Positions 21,682 through 33,769 of a stretch of DNA of 64,000 nt are shown in pieces (the stretch's first letter is position 1; each line of letters opens with the position of its first letter). The DNA comes from Ceratothoa steindachneri (lineage: Eukaryota; Arthropoda; Malacostraca; Isopoda; Cymothoidae): NCBI GenBank assembly GCA_963969495.1, contig OZ018319.1:200854736-200918735 (forward strand), written 5' to 3'. Position numbers and translations under genes: made by a program. The notes beneath the pieces were generated by a model. It had not been told where the DNA came from and did not search any database. It saw only the letters and a list, made by a program, of their open reading frames with translations.

Positions 21682-23272
21682 TAAAATACCACAACATAAT
21701 TCAACGGATAAGAAAAGCCACAAGGACCTATCAGACCTCATCCGAGTCAACCACAACTCATAATTGCATCTACAAGATTGTGTATGAACTGATTAAAAAG
21801 ACCACCATCGTGGCTTGTAAAACAAACTAAATCATGCAATGCACATATTAATAATACAATAGGTACATAAATTGATATTATAATATCAGAGGAATAACTG
21901 ACATAAATGCCGCCCATGATATATCCGCCATTTCCTCCATTCATGATACTTTACAGGTATCGATCTCTCGGTTTAGAGTGCCTAAGACGATCATTTCGGA
22001 CAATGGGGGTAACTTGTGCTCCAGTATTTTCAGGTCTTATTAGCTCTCTAGGCATTATCCATATTTTATTACTGCCACAAACGCCAGGAAGAATTCGCCT
22101 GTCGAGTTGATCCACAGGTTTTGTGAGCTTCTTTCTGGTTCTTCGCCGGAACAATGTTTCGATAAATTGACCTGGGTGTGTCTCGATTACCACTCACAAA
22201 TCGGCCTGCGTGTGTCTCGATTACCGCTCACAAATTAAGGCTGATGACTCAATCTCTCCAGCACAAGCTCAGTATTTCTGATCTTGTCCTGTACATCTTC
22301 TGCTCTTGTTGATGCATCTATACATCTATGCGAATGTATGGTAGTTTAAATTTTTATATGGAAGATCTGCTCATCCTGTGCTCAAGGAAACTCCTCAGTG
22401 ATCAGAAAGCAAACATCCCGGAAGAAATTAATACTTCCACACATATGTCCATGAACTTAAAATGCTCCCTAAAGTTCGATAAACAATTTCATTGGCCATA
22501 CCCAGTAAATTTAGGAGACAAAACTTGTCTCACTTTTTAAATTACTCCAGACTCCCTCCAAATTATCAGTTATAGTGTAATTTTAGATCTTTTCTTGCTT
22601 GAGATATTTGCCACATTCAAGTTGATGTTCAAATATATAAATCGTTATATTAATAATGCATGTTGTCTATTTTCATCTAGTTTTTGCAAGCTGACTCTCT
22701 CTCTCTTTTAGACTAAGATTCTTTACGCGAGTCATGAGTTAATTGAGCACCGACCAAACATCTTTTTGGCTCTGAGATAAAGGTACTTGGACCCCAGCCG
22801 CCAAAATGTTCACAAGCATAGATCACTCTTCTCTCTCACACAGTGACCTTGAGCGTTTCCATAAAAAATAGCGCTATCAGCTCGCTCCTTTTAATCTACA
22901 CTCTTGTTACTCCCTTAAAATTCTAGTCTCCATTTTGTTCAACCATTTGCAAAATACACAGGATTCACACTCCCCTCCCTTCTGATTTCGATATGTTACA
23001 CTAACCACTCTTCAATCTCCCCTAACTTCAACACTTTCGTTTCAAACCTATTCAAAAATATGATGTTAGGGATGTCCTCGAGAGTTTTAGCTTTTAAATT
23101 TGAAATAAAATGATAATAACAATAATCGTAGCATTCTAGGGACAAAGAGGCTTTTCAAATTGCCCGACGGCGTCAGTGATAGAGGTAAGAAATTTCATTC
23201 TCAGCGAAAATGGCATCTGACTATTAGAATTGACGGTCCTGATTGTGAAGGAGACCATAAAAACACAAACAG

Positions 23273-23277
<5 letters not shown>
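21682..23277. other. No recognised gene; small duplication
   Basis: Contains a 34-bp direct duplication at 22168-22235 built on GTGTGTCTCGATTACC. The minus-strand open frame at 21951-22193 and the plus-strand frame at 22328-22540 show no motif I recognise. Much of the rest is AT-rich. Confidence 0.4.

Positions 23278-23361
<84 letters not shown>
23278..23361. repeat. (TA)n microsatellite
   Basis: About 41 TA units, the longest class of TA tract in the window. The flanks are unassigned. Confidence 0.95.
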
Positions 23362-23363
<2 letters not shown>

Positions 23364-25084
23364 TTAACAAAACCTAAAAAAACGTACCGTTTAGGGCATG
23401 CCTGACTATCCAAGTAGACGCTTCTCTCTTAGGGCCACCAGCAAACCATTAACAAATTCAATTTCAAATAAAATAAAGGAGGCTCACATCATACAAAAAT
23501 ATGATTAAATACAGCCTAGGAAGACCAAACACTACTATCCCAAAATTCAGCCACGGCCAAAAGTCTAATTTTCTAGTTTCTAAGGTTTATTGTTTCAGAT
23601 TGTTTAACTACATCATTCACATCTCAAAGGAGCATCTTAAAGGAGAATCAAAATGATGATTATAATGTGCATAAGTTCATGATTACTCAAGCAAAAATAG
23701 ATATAGTTGAATCGCTTCTTGGACTCATTCTCACTGAGTATCAATTTCAGGGGAAAATCTTCACCGATGGTGTTCCATTAATGGTTAGTCGTTATAATTT
23801 TACCAGATTTCTCTTCTTAATCCGCCATGTTGATCATGAGTAACAGATCTATGATTGGTTTGAGATCTAAGGTAGTTTATATGTCATGAGCCAATATTTG
23901 CAATTGTTGGTATTCGAGTCACTTCGTTATTTGTGCTTCATGTCACCTAGCATCTTATCAGTCTGTAAACTGGTAGGACCGCGGGATAAAGATTATGGAT
24001 CATTTGTGAGTATTTTTTTAGTGTAATTTAGATAAAAATCTTTGTTTATACAGGTATTATTGTGACAAATCTCCCTCTGTCAAAATGTTTATTCAAGACT
24101 GTTTAGGAAGTACTTTTATAATCACGATCCTCTTTTCCTAAAAGAGTGACTCTGGTATGTTTATTTTGTGTGGCACAAAGCAGCTCTGTTAAAGGTTGTA
24201 CAACTGAAACTTGAGTAGAGATTGGCAGAGAGAAAGAGGGCAGACGTGTCAGCAGGGCTTTTTGGCAGAAAAATAACGTGATTCTGAAGTCTCAAAAGAA
24301 TTAGTAGAATCGAATAAAAAAATTCTATTGCAAATAACAATAAAGATTTATTGCTAAGGACCGGCTTACTCCACACACCCCATTTTTTTCATTCTAAACA
24401 CGGTTAACTTTAGATTCCGTGGCTCGTGTAGTTTATTTCATTAATTGTGGATTTTCCTTTACTAAATTGACTCTATGGGCCATTAATCTCAATTAATTTA
24501 TATTCGCAGGTGAAAGAGATTCCATTTTTTCTTTATATGTCCCCACAGGAAAAACCTCAAGGTGCTAAATCCAGTGGTATAGGGGTAAGTACTGGCGCAC
24601 TATTCTGGATCTACCTGTCTAGTGAAGCTATTGTGATAATTGCGCTGTGATGTTATTGTCCTAAGACAACAGACCATTAAGACTGTCATACCAGTGTACC
24701 ACAATCCAGAGGAAAACCTTATCCTCGCTAATAACTTGGTCAAAGTTAAGTTTTGTGGGGTTATTCAGTGGTGCATACTGTCCAACATTTGGATCATTCA
24801 CTTTTCCATCCCTATAAAAATCCTCTCTCGTCTCCAATCAAAACATCGTGAGAAAAATCAGCGAGTTGATGGAGAAACCATTCTTTGTTCTTTTTTCAAC
24901 TGCATGGTAGGATGGTTCTATTAAGAGACTTGATTGAACTTTTCTATTCAGTAATTGAAAGTGAAATGTAAATATTTATTAAGTTATTTACTATTGAGCA
25001 AAATTTGATGTCAAGGTTACATAAAAGTTGATAAAGTAAAAAGCTATTTATACAAACGTAATATTAGTTACTTTAAATAATATC
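23362..25084. other. No recognised gene
   Basis: AT-rich sequence. The plus-strand open frame at 24640-24924 (94 residues) has no motif I recognise. No transposon ends seen. Confidence 0.4.
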
Positions 25085-25895
25085 AATGCAACTTTGCCAG
25101 TTATAGTCAAGGCCACGAAAACACTCACAACTACACAGCGGGGGAAAACTAAGGAAACGCTCATTAACAAATACAATACAATCACAAGACGAGCACTAGA
25201 ATACGCCGACACAATCTGGTCTCCAATCATTTCAGAAACCAACACAAAAAACTGCAGACCAGGCAAAACACAGCCCTCCGCATTGCCTCAGGATGCACTC
25301 TTGACACAAATACCCAACACCTACACGGTGAGACGAACATCATACCAATCAAAAATCACCCCAAAATACATGCTTCACAACTCAGGCAGGAAACACAACA
25401 TCTAAATCATCACCAGACATCTTCTCAATCACTGACACAAAAAAACAGACTATTTCTGATAACAACAACAACTACACCACCACCTTAGACACAAAACCTA
25501 ACACAACAACAAAAGACACAATCAAGCAAAACATGAAAACAATCCAGTCTAAGACCACACAGCAATGCTTTACAAACAGAATCCACAACAAAATATTTAG
25601 TGCACCACCTCCAACCATACATAACTCAGAACAAAACATTCACAAAGCAGATCAGAAGAACACTAGCACATATACAAACAAGCAAATCACCCCTCCTGAC
25701 GTCATACATGCACATAATATCTCCCACCACCCATACAACACCAAACTGCCCCAAATGCTTAACACAGATACACGATACCACACATCTCTTCAACTGCCTA
25801 CAGATACACACAGACCTGGGCTCGGTGGATCTCTGAGAGAGACCCCGGGAGGCGGCGGGTCTACTCCTGCGATGGTCCGGGGAGCTAGGGTGGGG
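25085..25895 (+). pseudogene. LINE ORF2 C-terminal end, Jockey/RTE-like, A/C-rich
   Basis: The plus strand is unusually rich in A and C. It encodes the thumb and tail of a LINE reverse transcriptase: LINKYNTITRRALEYADTIW near 25170, then stretches in other frames, then PTIHNSEQN and IRRTLAHIQTSKSPLL near 25640, and finally the terminal zinc knuckle CPKCLTQIHDTTHLFNC (C-x2-C-x8-H-x4-C) at about 25750. The protein appears to end around 25880 after a block like RPREAAGLLLRWSGELGWG. Several frameshifts interrupt it. The strand bias and the GC-rich last 100 bases are properties of this LINE and should not be read as a separate gene. Confidence 0.72.
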
Positions 25896-26079
25896 CCTGA
25901 AATAGGTGTGAGAGTCCCAGACCCACTGTCGGGCCGGGACCACCAAAGAAAATATTCAATATTTCTAGCGAAATTTTCAAATAACAAAATCATTTTTACA
26001 AAAGGAAAAAAAAAATCACTTTTTCGTTTGACATCACATATAAGAGGTGAATTTAAAAAAAAAAAATTGTTTGCCTTAA

Positions 26080-26285
26080 GATACCAAAATACTAAAGTTT
26101 TGTTTATTTATTTATTTGTTTTATTCAGTCAACCGAAACGCTGTGCTATTTGTTGATTTAATTGTTCGCTCCAAGAAACCAAAATGCTAAAGTTTTTGTT
26201 TATTTCTTTGTTTGCTTCAGGAAACCAAAATGCTGAAATTTGTTTTTATGTATTTGTTTGATTCAGGAAACCAAAATAGTCAACG
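26080..26285. repeat. Diverged tandem repeat, about 45-bp unit
   Basis: Four to five units containing AACCAAAATGCTAAAGTTT and a TTTGTTTATTT-like stretch and ending TTCAG. Spacing is about 44-47 bp. The rightmost units are the most alike. Confidence 0.75.
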
Positions 26286-26459
26286 AATAAATTAAAAATA
26301 AAATAGAAAGCAAGTTTATTGTTACATCGTCAGAGATTAGAAAGAGAGAGAGAAAGTGAGAGAAAGATACGCGCCCCCTCGCCCTTCAATAGAGAAAGAG
26401 AGACAACAGACACCTAGGCAACCCTTTTTTTCTGCGCTAATAGAGTTTCAAAATTATGA
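26286..26459. other. Purine-rich stretch
   Basis: A GA-rich low-complexity run (GAGAGAGAGAAAGTGAGAG) sits at 26340-26405. Nothing coding. Confidence 0.5.
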
Positions 26460-27345
26460 GACGCTGTGAGACGCCGTGAGATGCCGCGGTGACTTAAAAT
26501 GCAGCCAATTACAGAAAGCTGCGACAAGTTTGATAGCCCAAAAGGTCCTACCTGAAGTCGGACAAAGTTTCGCTTCGCCGGCTTAGGAACCTTCTCGTGA
26601 TCACACAAAAAGGGCGAGACTATTCTCGTCTCGTCGGACCCTGAAACCCTCCTCTTCGGACGGAGGGGGTGGTGGAGGTGGGGGTGAGGTGGGAGAATCC
26701 CATTCGACCCCACTATAAATCCTCCGATGCCAGCCCTGCCGAGTCAGTATCCTCTGCCCCCCCGCCTCCGTCGGTACCCGCTATCCGTGTCCTGTTGGAC
26801 TCGCAGAACCCCTAAAGCTCCCGGTATTCTCGTTAATTACCTTGAGTATACCTCGACCCGTTTCCACCCGCTCCCCAAACGCAGCGCGCTGAGTCTCGAT
26901 TTGTGTTTTACTCGAAAGCAAAAATTAAGTTCACCTCGATAATTGTCATTGTCAAGAGACTATTATTTGAACTTTGCACCAAGGCAAGGATCACTCCCTC
27001 GGATCAAATCTTAGAGGTAACAGCAACGCGCAACTCTCCTGTACAAGTGCTCTCTCTAACCCCCTCCTCAAGTGTAAGCCTTCATCGTCGGCTTCGTATA
27101 CGATCAAGGTCATTCGAGCGACTCTCGGTCAATATTGTTCGTTTGTTTTTATGGTGACCGTCCCCACCAAGTCTCCCCCTTTTAGCCGCTGAGACTCGTG
27201 TACATCTAATGTGTATATAGCTCGTTTTAAAGCTCATTTTAACATTGTATATTAACATTAATTTGCATATTAGTAAAGTTATTTTTGTACCAGTTTTACT
27301 GTTATTCCAGAACCTCCAAGATGGTCGATTGTTAGCCAACCTACA
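26460..27345 (+). promoter_or_regulatory. Unassigned GC-rich block, possible LTR or promoter
   Basis: A sharply GC-richer segment with a purine/pyrimidine-biased run at 26640-26700, a TATA-like ACTATAAATCC at about 26710, and a fall back to AT-rich sequence with weak polyA-like AGTAAAG near 27270. This order (upstream GC, TATA, downstream polyA-like signal) would suit a solo LTR. The edges and a target duplication are not clear. Overlapping short open frames on both strands have no motif. Confidence 0.3.
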
Positions 27346-29580
27346 TTCTGTTAATTTGCACTCTACTTATATTATAAATTTCCCAACCACTTGAAACGCA
27401 GAAAAGGTTAACTTGACCCTATTCGACGACATACATGATATATAATAGTGCGATTTATATTTTATTTTGTGCAGTATTTAATGCCAAAATTGAGACTTAA
27501 TTGCAAATTGCAGTAGAATATGGGTTTGCAATTCAAATTTATTTCATCTACCAGATGTCAGATAAAAGTTTGAATTTTATCCCCGGACATTTATACAGAA
27601 CCTTTACAGTGTAATAAATAAAAACATTATGTGTTAACGCATTTAATGCGTACGCAATCTTGGTATCCTAAATGATGAGAGATTGTAGTGGGCCAATCAG
27701 ATCTGTAGATGTCAAATTTAAATTTTCACCTGTGCAACGCCGTGTGACTCTTCTAAGAATAATATAAAAATTATAATTACAAAATTAAATTAATTCATGT
27801 TTAGATGAGATACGTAATGCATGGGTTCTGAGGTGAAATTCTGCAACATTCATCCAACACCATACTTGCTTGATGTTTTTTCCACGCTGGGTCGAGTATA
27901 GTTCTAAAAATCCCTTCAGTACCAAACTTTTCCCTTTTCGACATTCGTTTTATGCTGAAAAGATTTGAGGTCTGTCACTTCCTGCCGCACATCTATATGT
28001 ACATATGTACACAGCCTCGCGTCTTGAATTCGGAAGCATAAAATGCAAACCACATTTCGTTATTCTAGAATTGTCATCTCCCCTTTTTCCGGATCTTTAT
28101 TCCCGCTTTCAAGTTGGGAAGTTTACCGCAAAATTTTATTTACTCGAGAGAAATGCCACGGTTGAGAGGAGATGAGAAACATTTCGCCTTCCCCTTCGAG
28201 AACATTAATCCATTGTATTAATAATAAAAGTAATTTAAGTTTGGCGCTCTTCGAGGCAATGGGCCTTCACAGAGCACTCGTCTATCAACGAAGGTAACAC
28301 TAGAGAGGAGGTGGTTCATGAGGCAACGAGGGATGGTGTGAGAGTATGTATCATCTTCAAATATTGAATAGAAAACTAGAGCCAAATCGGAGGGTTGTGA
28401 GGAGCTGTGATAGGATCATTAAGGTGGACCAGTAAGAGGTATCATGGCATTTAAGGTGTTGTAGTGAAGAAGGATGGATGACTTTTAAGGTGATTTGGTA
28501 TCAAACGGTGTAGTAACAAAGTAGGTAAGTTGCACGAGAGAAATACCCCCAAGAGAGAACCCACAGGCTGTGAAGTTGTGAACCAGTTGGACAGGTCGAA
28601 GAGTGAAAGCTTGAGGTGATCCAGTGATAGTGTGTTTCAGTAGTTAAGGTGGCGAGGTATGATTGGACATCTCAATGCTGTTGTTGGTTAAAATGAGAGC
28701 GGATGACGCTGAGATTACGGCTTAAATATAGTATATAATTTCGAATAGGAACCCGACTTCTTCGACAAGACTTTGTAGAAGAGGGAAAAAAGGGGTGTTT
28801 ATTCCCAATTGGGCTTTATGGCGAGTGAAAGTCGGGTTAAGGAGGAAAAGGAGTTGCCTGGTGGCGAGTACTAGAAGAAAAATTTATGGCAGAACGGATA
28901 TGGATAGCTTGTCGTATCCAGGTTCATATGTGTTTATATCTTCCGTTTTCGTTTCGGTGATTATATCATCTCCTTCAGCACCTTCTCCTACGAAATACGA
29001 GGTAATCAGCAACATCAAATCGCTCTGAATCTCAAGAGGTTATAAAGTTTGAGCCAGGTGGGAAGGGCCAGGCACGACGGGAAATTCCATACCCCCTCGA
29101 CTAAGATCCGCCATTAAATTATTTTCTTAAATTCTAGTCTTTGTTTCGACGTGGCGTTTATGGTTTCTTCTGTCTTCTTTGTTTAGGGCAGGCAATTTTA
29201 TTCGTTTAGTAAAATTCCCTTGCTCATTTGTCGCCCTTAAGGGCTAGCTACTGGCCTTCATTTAATATTTTTCACCCTCTCCTTTATCATGGCTCAAAAG
29301 AACTGAAAAGTCACTTACCCTCAGTCATTTAAAATATTTGGACTCTATATGATGAAAGAAAGGTGTGTATGGGAATGGTACAACAACATGTGTGTGTGTG
29401 TGTGTGTGCATACGCGGTTACGAGAGAAAAGGAAGAAGGGGTGAGGTATTCCATCACACTGTGTGTAAGAAGACGCAGATAAAGGTAGATTTACATACAT
29501 AAGAGAAGGAGTCCTTTTCAAAGATGGCTGCGCAAGATAAGAGGCGACCTTTTCACAAAGATGGCATGAGAAGGCCTACG
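27346..29580. other. No recognised gene; short (TG)n
   Basis: Unassigned sequence. A (GT)9-type run lies at 29390-29408. The plus-strand open frame at 28795-29028 has no motif I recognise. Confidence 0.4.
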
Positions 29581-29752
29581 TGACGATAAACATTTATTTC
29601 ACGCAGGAATAACCTCTTATATAGGATATTTCGTGACGATAAACATACAATTTACGCACGACTGAACTCTTATGGAGGATTTATCGTGATGATAAACATC
29701 TGAGTCACGTACGACTGGCTCCCTATCGAAGACATTTCGTGGGCGTGAACAG
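29581..29752. repeat. 53-bp tandem repeat, about 3.2 units
   Basis: TGACGATAAACAT recurs at 29581, 29634 and 29687 (TGATGATAAACAT), and a partial fourth start lies at 29740, exactly 53 bp apart each time. Between them a CACG-containing and a CTCTTAT-containing block are conserved more loosely. Confidence 0.85.
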
Positions 29753-30640
29753 TAAGAGGAGAAGAAAGAGTGAATTCCTACCTTTTACCTCTTCTTAAAG
29801 AGAGCATAAATAACCAATTCCCCAAAGTTTGAGAGAGTAAGCGAAGAAGTGTAAACCCATTTTCCACGCTGGATCAGACAGCCGTAAATTTATAGGAATA
29901 ATACCCCCAAACAAGTCTAAACTACCCTAAATACTCCCTCAGAGCAAATATATACATTATCATTAAACCAGTCATTTGATTTACTTTCCTATTTCTCTAA
30001 AACATTGTACCATTACATATATTATTTGACTTCAACATAAAGAGTTATAACGCAAAGTGTGGTGGAGACGCATCAGCGACTACAGTAAAACTTATGTGCT
30101 TCACCCTTTCCCTCTCTGCCCTATTAAGGACATAGGTTTAAGAATGGAGATTTAAATACTTCCTCAGAATGGGGTTGGTGCGCTTCAGCGCCACTAAATC
30201 TACCCCTTCCAAATTTTGGCTTATTAAAACCAAGGGCACCCATTATTTATTCTATGCTATATTGGCCCTTCATAGCTCACTAGTCAACAATAATTTTGCT
30301 ACTTTGGTATTAGTTGTGATTTATGCTAAATCGAGTATGCTGACTCCGAATCTGTAATCAGAATTGTTCTATCACGTAAGGTTCCTGAGTTTCACACATA
30401 TTCTTTAGTTACACATATGGGCAGTGTTGCTTTGGCTACCGTAGTGAGAGGATGTGTTGTGTGTGTTTGGTTCCTGCGTTACACTCCTGCTTTATCACGT
30501 TGTCAAACTTAACCATTATAGTAGTGGTTTTGAAACGGTATTTACATACAGTGATTAATTGCATTTTTCTTTTAGATTTATCTCTCAATTAATTTGTAAA
30601 TAAAATAAGATTGTACAAAAGTTATTACAGGATATATACA
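29753..30640. other. No recognised gene
   Basis: Sequence upstream of the family copy at 30648. A small plus-strand open frame at 30169-30357 has no motif. No clear TATA box or splice pattern could be assigned to the downstream gene. Confidence 0.4.
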
Positions 30641-30641
30641 A

Positions 30642-31522
30642 ACTAAGTTGAATCGGCGAGGATGTATGAATAGCCTAGACAAATTTTGTTATATCTGTGG
30701 AAGATATACTCCAAGCAACGAGTGGAAAATTTTAGCTAAAAAAGTGAAAACTGCATACAATTATTATTTTGGCTGTAAAGTTGGTGACCAAACAAGCCCT
30801 GGGCACCTCACAAATCTTGTACTGTGTGCTATACGGGGCTCACACAGTGGTTAAATGGCAAACGGAAGGGTATGCCTTTTGCTGTACCAATGGTATGGCG
30901 TGAGCCAACAAATCATGTTTTTGATTGCTACTTTTGTATGAAAAATATTGCGGGATTCTCAAATAAGAACAAGTCAAAAATTGTATATCCAGATTGTAAG
31001 CCAGCTATAAAACCAGTCCCCCATATTATGGAGATGCCAATCCCAGTTCCTCCATCAGCTAGTGCAGTTAAAGAAGATAATTCATCGCCTGAAGAGAAGG
31101 ATAACAATGACGATGAAATGTATGAGGATGATTCTAAGGAAAAGAAGATCCAGTTGATAAATCAAGAAAGATTGAATGATTTGGTGAGGGATTTGTCATT
31201 GTCAAAGGAGAACGCAGAACTGTTGGGCTCCAGACTACAGCAATTGAATCTTCTAGAGGACGGTGCAAAAATATCTACTTTCCGTAAACGCCATGAGGCC
31301 TTAGCTGCCTTCTATAAAGAAGAAGATGGTTCTTGTTTCTGTACTGATGTTAATGGCCTCATGAATCAGCTAGAAAGGTTCCACATAGATATCGCAATGA
31401 TGCAAAGCAGGTATCAAGGCCGCTTCAACGAAAACCTGATGGTTGACTACTGCTGGTTCCTACAACGGGAGGATCCTATATCCACGTACAAGCGCAAGAG
31501 CAAGAGTCTCAAATATTTTTGA
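30642..31522 (+). pseudogene. Uncharacterised, possibly DDE-like family; internally deleted copy
   Basis: The reading begins with a cysteine-rich N-terminus: FCYICGRYT, YYFGCKVGDQ and, after a 1-base deletion near 30787, PWAPHKSCTVCYTGL and WLNGKRKGMPFAVPMVWREP, then HVFDCYFCM. The paired cysteines suggest zinc binding. An acidic linker (about 31070-31140) leads to RLNDLVRDLSLSKENAELLG and FRKRHEALAAFYKEEDGSCF, then CTDVNGLMNQL. There the sequence jumps straight to ERFHIDIAMMQSRYQGRF and DYCWFLQRED, which in family members I recall lies about 250 residues further on, near the C-terminus. The missing middle is the part preserved at 7.86-8.6 kb (FIDSS, GDLK). The deletion keeps the frame, leaving a 232-residue open frame at 30824-31522. 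Function unknown. Confidence 0.72.
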
Positions 31523-31935
31523 AGAAATTTATAGTTAGGTGAGTACTACCTCTTTTGTATGTAATACATATCTTGTCTGGGCTTAAAAAGGAGGTACATA
31601 ATGCCAAATAGGGTGCCCCGATTCAAAACCTTTGCCCAGAAACGTCTCATTCTTCTCAAACTCGTAATAATTATATCATTAATTGATCCAAGGTGACAAA
31701 GTGAGCCATATAGCCTAGTTGCATAACTCAGGAACCCTACGTGCTAAGACAAATCTGAGCACATATTTAGAATCAACGCACCCAAATTATTTAGCCACAA
31801 TAACATTTACTCAAGTAGCAGAGACAAAGTTAAAATTTGTTGGCTAGTGTAGTGATAGGAGAGTATGGGCTGTAGCAACTAGTCTAGTCATGTTTCATCC
31901 ATGCGTGGAATTCCATAGCACACACTACACTAACC
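31523..31935. other. No recognised gene
   Basis: Sequence 3' of the family copy. No inverted partner of the 5' flank was recognised, so I cannot define element ends. Confidence 0.4.
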
Positions 31936-32235
31936 TCTTCTATGCACACTTATGATACATAATAACATCCATTTCCTCTTCAGTCAGCCCTGATCTTTCA
32001 AACATTCGGTCACACAATAAATTCACGTTGTACGCGGTCTTCCAAACCATTTCCATCCATTCTCCTTCTATGCTCATACCACCTCAGAACACATTAAATC
32101 AACTCGATTAAACTCTTGATGACACCATAAGCAGCTCTTAGCCAGTATTTCCTCAATCTATCACACACAGCATTCATCTCAAAGCTAGCACCATCATAGT
32201 TTTATGCAGCTTTCGTGGAACATTCCACATAGCTA
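31936..32235 (-). pseudogene. Possible RTE-like LINE ORF2 fragment
   Basis: The minus strand contains LRWYEHRRRMDGNGLEDRVQ near 32080, resembling the RWYGHVxRMD block close to the C-terminus of RTE-like and related LINE polyproteins. A helix-rich stretch NAVCDRLRKYWLRAAYG precedes it. Stops interrupt the frame. Together with the fragment at 32598-32742 it may represent one decayed copy. Confidence 0.42.
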
Positions 32236-32597
32236 CTTGTTTTTTACGCTTCACATAAAGAATTTAAACCATGTAATTGATTAGCCTCCGTCGCAGTTAA
32301 TTTACACTTGTAATGATTTCCGTATAGGAAAAATTGTTGCATCTAATTTAATTCGAGAAATACCCAACTTTAAACTTTCGGAAGGGAAATAAAAATGTAG
32401 CCCCTTTATTCAAAATATAATAATTAAAAATATTGTTAATGACCTTAGAATCACTCTTTCAGATTAGTGACACCGTCTCGTATGGGATATTTATGTTGAG
32501 GTCTGTCTTCTCTCAATATATGGTCAACTTCATACTAAAACAATCTCGCAAAAGAAAAATGCTCCAATAAAATGGTATATATTCTTCTTCGTCGTCG

Positions 32598-32742
32598 TCA
32601 GCTTATTAGCTCATCTTTCACCTGTTTTTGTCTCCTGCCATGTAGGTCTCCAGTCCCTCTCTCTAATGTCAGCTTGTATGCAATGTCTCCATCTAATCTT
32701 GGGTCTTCCTCTCCTCCTCCTTCCCTGTAATTCCATCTCCAG
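32598..32742 (-). pseudogene. RTE-like LINE C-terminal fragment
   Basis: The minus strand encodes MELQGRRRRGRPKIRWRHCI followed by QADIRERDWRPTWQE. The RGRPKxRWxD block is a hallmark of the end of RTE-type and related LINE proteins. Only about 45 residues remain, cut on the right by a TA tract, so the Ile-Tyr run in the open frame upstream is not part of the protein. Confidence 0.6.
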
Positions 32743-32743
32743 G

Positions 32744-32744
<1 letters not shown>

Positions 32745-32814
<70 letters not shown>
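32745..32814. repeat. (TA)n microsatellite at PLE end
   Basis: About 35 TA units exactly abutting the start of a PLE terminal repeat. Confidence 0.95.
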
Positions 32815-32817
<3 letters not shown>

Positions 32818-33221
32818 TAGTTGGGTAGCAGTCTTTTTTGGATGCAAATTTTGTTGAAGACCATTGTATATTTTGTCTTAATTAATTTCCTTTGGCAACT
32901 TTCTCTTCTTCTAACTATCTTTTTCATTCCATCTTGTTGATGGTGGATTACTTGTCCAGTATTTATCTCTTTTTTAAATGAATGTGTTTGATAAAAACCT
33001 AACTAAATTGCTAAGCTTTCGATCATCTTCAGAGCGTTTTGAAATGTTTTTGCCTCCTTTACCGAAAGTAAAATGAAAGAAAACGGTTTTTAAGGGGTAA
33101 TTATTCCGCCTTGGTTAAACGTAACGTTAGAGGAAATGAGCCACTCTTGTGCGTGGATTTTTTAAAATAGTTTTAATGTGTGATTTCAGCTTGTCGCTTG
33201 ACTGTTGATGGCCAGCTTATC

Positions 33222-33690
33222 TTAATTTATTAATATGGCTTCTAAGATGTCAGGCCTCGGTTTATTAACCTCTTTTCTTTTAATAATGGTGTTATTAACG
33301 AGCATATCTCTCGTTAGGTTAATATTATGTACACTCTCCATATCATTCTTACGCCTTCCGCTTTGTAGATGCATGATTAAGCGTCTCGAAAGTGTAGTGG
33401 TTGTCATGCCAATATATTTAGAGTTTTTATAAAGCTTACAGTCTTTATTGGGGCAGGTGAACTCGTAAACTATGTTGGTTGACTTGAGATTCGAGGAGTT
33501 AGGGCAGATGTTGTTTTTCATCAGAAGATTGCTGGCTTTTGTTGTTTTATAATAGATGATGAGTTGGATTTTATCCATTTGATTTTTAACCTTGATGTTA
33601 CGTTTAATAATCTCCTTGATGTTGTTTTCATCTATTTTATAGGCCGTGGAAATCTGGTTTCTGTAATACACTTTAAGGTTATTGACTTCT
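33222..33690 (-). pseudogene. PLE GIY-YIG endonuclease domain, fairly intact
   Basis: A 149-residue minus-strand frame. It opens with the linker YYRNQISTAYKIDENNIKEI and KVKNQMDKIQLIIYY. The GIY-YIG domain then follows: IVYEFTCPNKDCKLY supplies the GIY-like strand with a CCHH-type cysteine pair, KYIGMTTTTLSRRLIMHLQS supplies the YIG motif and the catalytic arginine region. The tail reads NINLTRDMLVNN, then RPDILEAILIN with the conserved glutamate helix. In PLEs this domain nicks target DNA so that reverse transcription can be primed. The cysteine-containing insert between GIY and YIG is typical of animal PLEs. It lacks an upstream catalytic palm in frame. Confidence 0.82.
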
Positions 33691-33769
33691 CCATGATTAC
33701 TTTCAGTTTTATCCGCATGTTTGTAATGGTTATTTAAAAATGATCAGAGTTGTTTGTCAATCATGATGT

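Noticed and set aside
25533..26156. 207-residue plus-strand open frame as a gene
   Set aside because: It overlaps the C-terminal coding part of a LINE in a different frame and runs on through AT-rich and repeat sequence; no motif is present.
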